Assembly: GCA_913056395.1 (NCBI GenBank)
Contig: CAJXMG010000007.1
Location: forward strand, 40,760-104,759
Reading direction: 5' to 3'
From: an uncultured bacterium
GTDB lineage: Bacteria; Planctomycetota; UBA8108; UBA1146
Length of the DNA: 64,000 nucleotides
The notes below the pieces were generated by a model. The model made no database searches and was not told the DNA's origin. It saw nothing but the letters and a program-made list of their open reading frames with translations. Position numbers and translations under genes: made by a program. Positions within the stretch are counted from its first letter, which is position 1, and each line of letters starts with the position of its first letter. This document shows, in pieces, positions 34,043 to 42,500 of this stretch.

Positions 34043-34843
34043 ATGCAAGAGATTTGGTACAAGAACAAACCGACCTTGATCAAGGCTCTGGTGACGCTGG
34101 TGTTGTTTATGGCTCTTTCCAATATTGCCAAGGGAATCCGCGGAGATCATGAAAACGCCTTGCAGATCCACGAGGAAAAATCCGTGGTATTGGCTCAGAA
34201 ACTTCAAGGGTTGAATGGCGTTGTCGATGTGGAAAGAAAAAGCCGGTCAGCTTTGGAGGATCGTGCCAAGGACCTCTTCTCCAAGGTGTCTATCTCGGCG
34301 CGGCCCGTTCATTCGATTCCGGATAACCCGGATTCTATCGTGACTGAATTCAAAAGATCCAAGGATTCGGTGTGGAATGATTTTCGGGAGCGAGCCAATC
34401 GACTGGGGATCATGTCACCCTCTTCTGTCCCGAATTTTCAGGAGAAGTCCGATTTGACCGTTGACCAGTGGGCCGATCGCTATCGTCTGCTCGAGGTCAT
34501 GGATCGATTCCTTTCAGTCGTATTACAAGTTCAGCTGCAAAGTGTTGAAGAGATTACTCCCGGAGAGCGTACTCAGGAGGAGTTTGCTGATTCTGAGCAG
34601 GCTTTGATTCGCTATCCGGTGACCTTCAAGTTGAGGTGTTCGCCCACTCAACTTTCTGAACTTTTCGTCCGTTTTCAATCGGACAATGTCTTTCTCTCTT
34701 TGGAGCCGGAAAGAATGAGTTCCGCGGATGCCAATGGCAATCAGGTCGAAGTCACCATGACAGTGGTGGGGGTGGATGTCGCTGAGCCCAGAGAAGATTC
34801 CCAAGAGATTCGCCGTGGGATTCGATCGAACAGGAGGGGGTGA
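34043..34843 (+). CDS. PilO/GspM-like inner-membrane assembly protein
   Basis: This 266-residue protein has a short cytoplasmic start, one transmembrane helix (about residues 13-30, LIKALVTLVLFMALSNIAKG), a coiled coil (about 35-75) and a C-terminal alpha/beta domain. That layout and its position just after the PilM-PilN fusion match PilO/GspM. Sequence similarity by eye is weak, as is normal for this family. ATG 34043 follows GGGAGGAACTGAC. Confidence 0.65.
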   Translation: MQEIWYKNKPTLIKALVTLVLFMALSNIAKGIRGDHENALQIHEEKSVVLAQKLQGLNGVVDVERKSRSALEDRAKDLFSKVSISARPVHSIPDNPDSIVTEFKRSKDSVWNDFRERANRLGIMSPSSVPNFQEKSDLTVDQWADRYRLLEVMDRFLSVVLQVQLQSVEEITPGERTQEEFADSEQALIRYPVTFKLRCSPTQLSELFVRFQSDNVFLSLEPERMSSADANGNQVEVTMTVVGVDVAEPREDSQEIRRGIRSNRRG

Positions 34844-34845
34844 TC

Positions 34846-35226
34846 ATGCGTTGGAATATTGAAAAAATATTTTTTGTCATCGGTGCAGCCTTTCTGCTCC
34901 TGAGTCTGCTGGGGATGACCCAAACCTTGATTCTTTCAAACCCCCTGTCAGGAGTGGAACTGATGGACCCTGAATCCAGTTCAGGTGGAGCAGTGGGTGG
35001 TGTCGTGCGAGTGGAGTGGTACGAATCCGATCCGGGTCTTGCCAACAGGAATCCGTTTCAGGCGATCAGTGAGTGGAAGAGTGTTCCAGTTGGGACTCTG
35101 GTAACTCCACCGTTGGGTTCTCTGAATCGAAGGGTTCCCTTGCCACCACTCTTTTCTGGGGATGCTTCCGCGTGGCTTACCTTTGAGGATGAAGTCCCCG
35201 AGGACATTGGATCGGAGGAAGAATAA
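34846..35226 (+). CDS. Small PilP/GspC-like membrane protein
   Basis: This 126-residue protein has one N-terminal transmembrane helix (about residues 5-28, FFVIGAAFLLLSLLGMTQTLIL) and a short extracytoplasmic part containing LANRNPFQAI, similar to the RxPF motif that begins the HR domain of GspC and PilP. The rest is Pro- and acid-rich. It lacks room for a full HR domain, so it may be a reduced form. ATG 34846 is preferred because AGGAGGGGG ends six bases before it; GTG 34840 lies within that site. Confidence 0.55.
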   Translation: MRWNIEKIFFVIGAAFLLLSLLGMTQTLILSNPLSGVELMDPESSSGGAVGGVVRVEWYESDPGLANRNPFQAISEWKSVPVGTLVTPPLGSLNRRVPLPPLFSGDASAWLTFEDEVPEDIGSEEE

Positions 35227-37580
35227 TGACGGCGATTCGTCGACCTCTCTTCATGATCTACCTGCTGGTTCTCTTCGGGCTTTTGTCGCAAGGGGTTCAG
35301 GCTTATCAGGTGTCCAATGACGATCTGGAGGTTCGTCCTCAAGACGTTCTGGAATTGACCAATGGAAATCGTTTTGTTGGGAAAATTCTTGTCGAACGTG
35401 ATGACTTCATCAAATTTGAGACTTCTGGCGGAAGTACGACTGTTCAAAGGGCAGATATCTCGAGGATCCTTTACAGTAATCCTCCGGAAGCCGTTTATGA
35501 AAAACGGCTGAAGTCCATCGATCGAAGCCTCTACGAAGATCAGGTTGCGTTGGCGAACTGGTGTCTTGAACCGGAAATCAACCTTCGTGATCGGGCAATC
35601 GGGCACTTTGAATCTGCGGTCCAGATCGATCCCTCATTGCCAGCTGCATACGAAAAGTTGCTCCCTCTATATATCGGGCGTGAATTTCTGACTACTGACG
35701 CCGATCAGCAGGAGCGCAATCTTTTAAAAGAAAGCGAGATCCTGTTACTGGGCGTGCGATCAGGTGTCGATCTGGGAAGCCTTGATCTTCGGGATGGGGC
35801 TATTCGTACACTGATTCGTATCGGTGACATTCAAGCCGCTGTCATCTTGCTGGAAGAACAGGCTGAAGGAGATCGTGAAGATCCCAAGACACTTCAGGCG
35901 ATGCGCCGTCTTGTGGTTCTCTACGACGCATTGGGTAGAACAGAAGAATCCCGCAAGACCGCAGAAATGCTCCGTGAAGGTGGAGGGGGCAGCGATACAG
36001 AAGTTTTGCTAAGGGAAATCCGTTGGGCTGCAGAAGATCATGCTGCCAGAGTTCCTGAGAGCGATACCAAAGTCGAAGAGTTGATGGAAGATCTGTTGGC
36101 ATTCGGGGAAGCGGACGGAAAAGCGTATCTCTATCGTGGTTCGGTTCGTTTGTTGAATGGCGATTTGGATGGCGCAGAGAGTGATTTCCGAAAAGCATTT
36201 TCTGCGGGAGAAGTCGATGCTGTCGCTGCGACCACCTATGCCCTTTCATTTGCCCGTCGGGGAGATTTCCAAAAAGCATTGGATCTCCTTTCTTCCGCAG
36301 CGGATTCAGAAGCAGTTTCGGTGGACTGGCGCCTGGTGGAGGCATACGTCATTGAAAGCCAGGGGGATTTTTCTTCCGCCTTGCGTCTTTATGAAGAAGC
36401 CAGAGGTCGGGTCGAATCCACCTGGCAGTCGAGTGTGATGGCCATTTCGGCACGCAGGAGAATCGAGCCTGAATGGGATGCCATCCCCTCGATTCAAAAT
36501 TTGATGCAGTCCGACATCCTCAGTCCGGCAGCGTTTTCAGAGTGCTGTTTAATGCTGGGTGATATTTACCTGCAACGGGGCGAGAACTCAGCGGCGCGTC
36601 GTTGGCTTGAATACGCCTTTGCTAGTGGTCTGGATACCCCAGAACTGCGTATTCGACTGGCAATGGCGCAGTCCGGACCCGGTGGAGATGCCGACAGGGC
36701 CCGGGGGTTGTTGGCAAATGTCACGGAAGAAGACCCGGAGAATCCCGATTCCTGGAATGCCTATGCCAGCCTTCTCTATTCCATGAAGGATTTCCAGGGG
36801 AGCAAGGAGGCACTGCAGAAGTGCATTCAACTCTTCTCCAAGGATGAGCGGGAGTTGTCAGCGTTGGAAATGCCCACAGCTCTTTCGTGGGCGATGAGAT
36901 CTTTGCGACAGGTGGATCGTTTGTTGGGCCAGGAGTACTGGGTCGATGATTTCAGAAGAGATTCGGACACTGCCCTGCGTAACAACTGGGATGAAGAGGA
37001 GTCCTTCGGCGTCAATGTGAGCCTGGTGGATGGAATGGCTGTGTTTGAGGGAATCCAGAAGTTCCAGCCGGATCGGCTGACGACGATGAAGAGAGATCTT
37101 CTGACTCCTCGGCTGGCCGCTGTCGCCACTTCTTTGCGTCTTCTCGAAGCGGGGGACGGTGTTCGTGTCGGGTTGCGCATTGAGGATCAATCGGGGGGTG
37201 GAATCGGATTTTTCCGTGAGCCGGATGGTGTCCTGGGATTCGTCCTTCTGGGTGACAGTGATCCAGTCATGATTCGAACTGACTCTGAGGAGATGGCCGA
37301 AGAGCATGATCTGATTCCGACCACCTGGGAGGTGGCTCCTAAAGGCCACACCCTCGAAATCAACTTTGTTTCGAAAGATTCTTCGTCCAAGGGAAATGCT
37401 GAAATCTGGTTCGATGGGATTCGCATTGCGAAAGATGTTCCCTACCGAATTTCCCGTAAACGTGGTTTGAGAGCGGGTGTATCCGGACAGGCTCCGCTGG
37501 AGAGCCGCTACGTTCTTCAGGTCGAAAATTTCGAGGTGTTTCGAGACAAGCCTCGCCAAAATCAGGAAAGAGAATTTTGA
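35226..37580 (+). CDS. Exported TPR protein with C-terminal jelly-roll-like domain
   Basis: This 784-residue protein begins with a signal peptide (FMIYLLVLFGLLSQGVQA), then a small beta motif (VLELTNGNRFVGKILVERDD, ending ADISRIL) shared with other proteins in this window. A long series of tetratricopeptide-like repeats follows (about residues 110-560; for example DFQKALDLLSSA, AARRWLEYAFASG, DFQGSKEALQKC). The last 210 residues form a beta-sandwich-like domain (GVRVGLRIEDQSGGGIGFF, TLEINFV, AEIWFDGIRI) resembling concanavalin-like sugar-binding folds. Its place between the PilO/PilP-like genes and the pseudopilins suggests a scaffold for the same apparatus. The stop overlaps gspG. Confidence 0.75.
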   Translation: MTAIRRPLFMIYLLVLFGLLSQGVQAYQVSNDDLEVRPQDVLELTNGNRFVGKILVERDDFIKFETSGGSTTVQRADISRILYSNPPEAVYEKRLKSIDRSLYEDQVALANWCLEPEINLRDRAIGHFESAVQIDPSLPAAYEKLLPLYIGREFLTTDADQQERNLLKESEILLLGVRSGVDLGSLDLRDGAIRTLIRIGDIQAAVILLEEQAEGDREDPKTLQAMRRLVVLYDALGRTEESRKTAEMLREGGGGSDTEVLLREIRWAAEDHAARVPESDTKVEELMEDLLAFGEADGKAYLYRGSVRLLNGDLDGAESDFRKAFSAGEVDAVAATTYALSFARRGDFQKALDLLSSAADSEAVSVDWRLVEAYVIESQGDFSSALRLYEEARGRVESTWQSSVMAISARRRIEPEWDAIPSIQNLMQSDILSPAAFSECCLMLGDIYLQRGENSAARRWLEYAFASGLDTPELRIRLAMAQSGPGGDADRARGLLANVTEEDPENPDSWNAYASLLYSMKDFQGSKEALQKCIQLFSKDERELSALEMPTALSWAMRSLRQVDRLLGQEYWVDDFRRDSDTALRNNWDEEESFGVNVSLVDGMAVFEGIQKFQPDRLTTMKRDLLTPRLAAVATSLRLLEAGDGVRVGLRIEDQSGGGIGFFREPDGVLGFVLLGDSDPVMIRTDSEEMAEEHDLIPTTWEVAPKGHTLEINFVSKDSSSKGNAEIWFDGIRIAKDVPYRISRKRGLRAGVSGQAPLESRYVLQVENFEVFRDKPRQNQEREF

Positions 37581-38200
37581 TGGGTTCCCAACAAAAAGGG
37601 TTCACGCTGATCGAGTTGCTCGTGGTGATCGCCATCATTGGTGTTCTAGCAGGCATGGGCAGTCAAATGATGGGCTATTCCATTAAAAAGGGGAACATCT
37701 CAGCGGCAGAGTCGGAAATTCAGAGATTGATTTTAGGTGTGGAATCTTTCCAGTTGGATCATGGCGATTACCCACCGACTTCCATGGAAGAGGCTTACGA
37801 AGTTTCAGGTAATGGACTGGATACGGGAAATGAAAGTATGGTGGCGCATTTGGCCAGCAGGGCCAAAGGCCGGACCTACTTCGATTTCACCGAAGAATAT
37901 CTTGAGAACCTCGACAATGATTCCCTAGACAAGAGTCTGGTTGACGAGATCAGTTGGGTGTTTGGTGACAATCAATTGAGAGAGTACGTGGACCCTTGGG
38001 GAAACCCCTATGTCTACATTCACAATAACGATTACGGCCGGGAGTTTTCGGTCACCGGAGACGGCAAGCCTGTGATGGTTTCTGCGGGGCAATCTGCCAA
38101 AACCGCCACCTATTATGAGCCGATCCGATTCCAGATCTGGTCCGCAGGTCCTGATGGCATTCATGAAAATGCAGAAGGAGACGACGTTTCTCAATGGTGA
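37580..38200 (+). CDS. gspG: Major pseudopilin, GspG-like
   Basis: This 206-residue protein has a class III signal: MGSQQKG, cleavage before FTLIELLVVIAIIGVLAGM, with Glu at position 5 of the mature protein. The C-terminal part has the GspG layout: a long alpha helix with AAESEIQRLILGVESFQLDHGDYPP, then DPWGNPYVY and SAGPDG, the calcium-site region of major pseudopilins. An insertion of about 45 residues (around SRAKGRTYFDF to DEISWVFGD) makes it longer than the usual 140-150. The start at 37580 overlaps the upstream stop. It would need a prepilin peptidase not encoded here. Confidence 0.92.
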   Translation: MGSQQKGFTLIELLVVIAIIGVLAGMGSQMMGYSIKKGNISAAESEIQRLILGVESFQLDHGDYPPTSMEEAYEVSGNGLDTGNESMVAHLASRAKGRTYFDFTEEYLENLDNDSLDKSLVDEISWVFGDNQLREYVDPWGNPYVYIHNNDYGREFSVTGDGKPVMVSAGQSAKTATYYEPIRFQIWSAGPDGIHENAEGDDVSQW

Positions 38201-39588
38201 GATCCCAAGAGACCCCCTCTGATTCTGGATTCACACTGATTGAACTCCTTGTGGTTCTTTCCATCCTGACGATGGTTCTGGGAATGTCGGTTTCTGTCTT
38301 TCGCTCATTTGGTGAGGGGCAATCTCTGGAGATCGCTGCCAGCCAGGTTTCGACGGCCGTCAGGGCCGCCAGGAACTGGTCCGTATCCACCGGAATGCCC
38401 AGTCGAGTCATGGTGGACCCAGATAACAGAACCGTGACTGCGTACGGTTTCAGTACCGTGGCGGCATGGGATTTTGAAGGTCTCTCTGGAGAGCCCGCGA
38501 ATACACCCTTGCCGCAAGGTTTGGCGGTCTCAGGAGCTTTTCGACAAAAAGCTGAGGTGACAGGGCATGTGGAAGCGGCTTCCGGTAGCGTGGGGAGTGG
38601 CATCCTCTGTGTGAATGACGGAGCAGCTTTGCAGGCGGAGTGGCAACCTCGCTATGACGTTCACCGCGGCTTCTCCGTCGATGCCTGGGTTCAGTTCTGG
38701 CAGCCCCCTTGGAATATCGAGGATGGCATCGAACCCTCAGGGGGCTTTAGTGACCCCCGCCGTGAAATGCGTATGGCGATCATGAGTTTGCCGGGGGCTT
38801 TTGAAGTCGGATTACTGGGAGACGGAAGCGTTTATCTCGAAATCGGTGATCCCAAGGGGGATATCGATGCGCCGTTTTATCGTGCCCAAACTGAATCGCG
38901 TCGAATCATCGCCGACCGCTGGTGCCATGTCAGAGCCGCGTTTGATGGTGTGGATATCACCATCGAAGTCGATGGAGTGGCAGTGGATTGGTACCCGGAG
39001 GGTTTTGAATGGATCGTTCCCGAGGATTGGCCGCCGTTGCCGGACGTGATTGCCCGGGTGGACAGCGACCTCTACATCAGTCATCCCGCCCGATTTTTCA
39101 TGGGTGGTTTGGACCAGATTGTACTGCGGTCTGCCACTGACCCGGAAGTGGTGGAGTTACCCGACAATGTTGAACTGCTGGGTGCTCCGCAAATGATTTA
39201 CCTTTCAGGAAATGGTTCCCTCGATTCTCTGGAGCACGACCTGCCAGTGGTCATCCATATTGCCGAGGTGGGAGATCTTGCCCAACTGGAACAGGTCGAT
39301 GGGACCTCTGTGGCTGGGGAATCCTTCCGCGATCAAATGAAGCGTAAGAAAAAGGAGCGACAGGATCAGCAGGATCGTGTCGAGGACGCCTTCGGCAGTC
39401 CGATCGGTGACTTGATGAGTCATCTCGAGGATTGGCAGGCGGAGTCGGAGAATGGTGACGAAGTAGAGGATGTCTATCTTCTGCCGCTTTCACCCGGTAT
39501 CCATTTTGGAATCGGTGATGTTGACGAGCATACCGTTCTGAGATTGCACAACATCGTCGTTGATTTGACGGGGGCGATCCGTGGTTGA
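38194..39588 (+). CDS. GspH-like pseudopilin carrying a LamG-like domain
   Basis: The first 70 residues are a type II pseudopilin: basic leader, cleavage in SG/FTLIELLVVLSILTMVLGM, and a helix (IAASQVSTAVRAARNWSVST) with the GspH RxARxxA pattern. After a short beta segment, residues of about 120-315 form a LamG/concanavalin-type sandwich (GFSVDAWVQFWQP, CHVRAAFDGVDITIEVDGV, FFMGGLDQIVLRS). A charged linker (KRKKKERQDQQDRVEDAF) and a last strand pair that may complete the pilin head (PLSPGIHFGIGDVDEH) end the 464-residue protein. Normal GspH is about 170-190 residues, so a domain has been inserted into the pilin globule. Confidence 0.82.
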   Translation: MVRSQETPSDSGFTLIELLVVLSILTMVLGMSVSVFRSFGEGQSLEIAASQVSTAVRAARNWSVSTGMPSRVMVDPDNRTVTAYGFSTVAAWDFEGLSGEPANTPLPQGLAVSGAFRQKAEVTGHVEAASGSVGSGILCVNDGAALQAEWQPRYDVHRGFSVDAWVQFWQPPWNIEDGIEPSGGFSDPRREMRMAIMSLPGAFEVGLLGDGSVYLEIGDPKGDIDAPFYRAQTESRRIIADRWCHVRAAFDGVDITIEVDGVAVDWYPEGFEWIVPEDWPPLPDVIARVDSDLYISHPARFFMGGLDQIVLRSATDPEVVELPDNVELLGAPQMIYLSGNGSLDSLEHDLPVVIHIAEVGDLAQLEQVDGTSVAGESFRDQMKRKKKERQDQQDRVEDAFGSPIGDLMSHLEDWQAESENGDEVEDVYLLPLSPGIHFGIGDVDEHTVLRLHNIVVDLTGAIRG

Positions 39589-42500
39589 GCAGTTGCGTTT
39601 GAACAAACAGCAATCGGGAATGGCACTGTTGATGGTGGTGCTGGTACTCGCTGCCCTCGCAGCGATTGGCACTCCATTTCTTGCTTCCATGCGATTGCAG
39701 GAGTCTGGTGCAGCCAAAACCCTCGCAGATCACAAAGCACGTCTCGCTGCACGAAGTGCCAGGGACCATGCTGTCAGCCATCTTTTTGACACCTACCACA
39801 GCCGTGAGCGGGATTTCTGGACACCCGGTGAAAATGCGGGGGATCTGGTCGACGATCTGGAAGATCTTCAGGTCGTATTTCCTGAATCGATGGCCACAGA
39901 GCCGCTCGATCAATCGGAGTCATCTTTGTTGACGATGCGTGGTGAGGGTGACCGTATTCTCGATGCCCGTGTTACCGACGAGCAGGGCAAGGTCAATATC
40001 AACACCGCGATGCCCAATCTAGTGGGCAACCTGTTGGCGGGTAGCCATCTTTCGGAAAACATCACGTTTGACGAAGAGTTGGAAACCCTCCCCCTTGACG
40101 ATACCAGTATGTTTCCAGCTGATGATGATCCCGACACCATCGATGGTGTGGTGGTCATTCTCAATCCCATTTTCTTTACCACCGAGGCCGTCTCCTACAC
40201 GGGTAAAACTGAAGAAGGCCTTACCGGTGTTTTTCGGGGGCAGTACCTCTCCGGAACCTGGGAGCATCAAAAAGGTTGGCCCGTCTTTGACCTGAGGGGC
40301 TACAAAACCTTTCTCCATCGGTTGGCCAATTTGTCCGATGGGGAAATCGCCAGTTTCAGAACCCCCTTGGGGATTCGTCAAATTGCAGACTGGTCTGTGG
40401 TTCCCTACTTCCTGCAGACTCTGGCGGTGGTGGGGCTGAGCATCGACAACATGGCAGACTGGGGTTTGACCCCGGAGATGCTGGTTCGAGCAGGTTTGGA
40501 TCCGTCGATTCTTTCACGGGAACCGGAAGACGTCGATGAGGGTGAATATCGGGATGCACGAAAGATGTTTCTTGATAACGGAATTCCCAGAGACGTGGTC
40601 GACCTTGTGGAATCGGTCCGAGGAAAAGCGGGTGTGATTGAAGCCTCCAAGGTTGTAGAGGACTTCGGTGGACTGGACCGGGCCCGCGGTAATGCCTTCA
40701 AAGGTGTTTATCAAACCTTCATCGCTCCGCAGCTGAAAAGGATTCGTACCCAGAGTCAAAAGTACTTTCCTGGTGCAGTGACCGCCTATCAGGAGATTTT
40801 CGATATTCCTGACATGGAAACGATTTCAGCGCGGGAGTTTGAGAATATTCGTGAGTACATCACCACCAACTCGACGATGCCCAGATCATGGTCTCAGGAA
40901 CAGATGGTGGAAGGGGAAATCTCGAACAGTGCTCTGCTGGGAGTCCCGCAGATGCGCCTTCCCCGTTATGACTTTTTCAATCCGGGTACTGTTGTTCGCA
41001 TACGCAGCGCCAATGATCCCAACAAGGTCGAATACGGACTCGCCGCCGGTGCGTTTCCGACACCCAGAGGTGGCTTCCGTGGTGGTGGAAGAGGAAGCAT
41101 TTTTCAGGGTGGGGTCATTCTCAAGGAACCCCTGAAATATGAGTGGGCTGAGCGGGAAGCACTGGTCAGCGCATCGATGCGCCATCCCATCAATATCAAT
41201 ACGGCACCCGCCAGGGTTATTCAGGCGGTGTTGACCGGGGTCAGCACCCAACGGTTTGGTCGCGAGTTCAATTCCGTTTCAGTGGAAGAGGCTCGTAAAC
41301 TGACCTCTCGCCTTCTGGAAGAGATGCCGATCGAGGGTTTTGAAGAGTTTCGCACCATCGTTGAAAACGCACAACTTTCCGGCGACCTCGATGGAACCGA
41401 CAGTAATGCGATTTTGATTAATGCCCTGAATCCCAATCACCCGCGACTTTCAGTTTCAACCACCGGATTTTGTTACCGAACCCACGACGTTTACACCATC
41501 GAATCCACCGGTATTTCACGGAGTGGAGCAGGTTTTCCTGAGTCCACAGTTCGTCTTCGTGAAATCGTTGAGGTCGCTCCTCCTGAGTCCCTGTTCCTGC
41601 GTCTGGAAACCCAGTTCGACTGGACGGCACTCTATTCAACACGGAATACCGGCGGCGGTCGATTTTCCCGATTCAACAGCACTTTCCTTCCGGGGATGGC
41701 TTCCAACCTGATGGTGACAGGTCCCGTCTCCATGAATGGGCGTCAATTTACGGCTCCATCCATGGACGAGGGCACCCTGCGTGGCGAAACGCTCACCGTT
41801 CTTGGACTTCGTCTCAACTATGGTTTCGGTCAGTTGGGTCTCTTCGAGGTGGAGAGTTTTGCGGATACGGTTGAGGGACGGGAACTGGAAGACGGTCCTT
41901 GGTCTCGGGGAACGTTTATCGAGACGACTCTTCCTCAGGGGAATATTCCACCCGGTTCCGGTGGGCAGGTGGAGTTGCAGCAGGCGGTGACGGATGCTCT
42001 TTCCACCGTTCCTGCGATGGTCGAGTTCTGGTATCGACCGCGCTGGGGATCGCGGGGGCAGAATCACACCATCTTTGACATGCCCGGTGCACAACAGGAT
42101 CCTTGGCGTGATCGTGTTCGCCTCTTCTTCGACAGTGATACCCAGGAATTGGTACTACAGGTCTTTGACGAGACCGGATCTGCGCTGGCCTGGGATACTG
42201 ATTTCGCTCCCTGTGCAGAGATCCGTCATCCCATCACCGCAAACTCGTTTGCAGATGATACCTGGTATCACCTGACTGCAGGATGGAGATCTACCCGTCC
42301 CGGTGGACTGGTGCTGATGATTGATCGCAAGCCAGTGGGACGACACTCCTGGTTGACACGCCTTGCTGCTCCCCTCAATGGGACTGCGTTACGCCCAGCA
42401 CTTGAAGATCCTGAAATTATTCAGCGTTTTCCGCCTTCCGGGACGCTGCAGATCGGTTCAGAAGCGATCGATTACATCAAGTCAGACGGAAATCTGTTGT

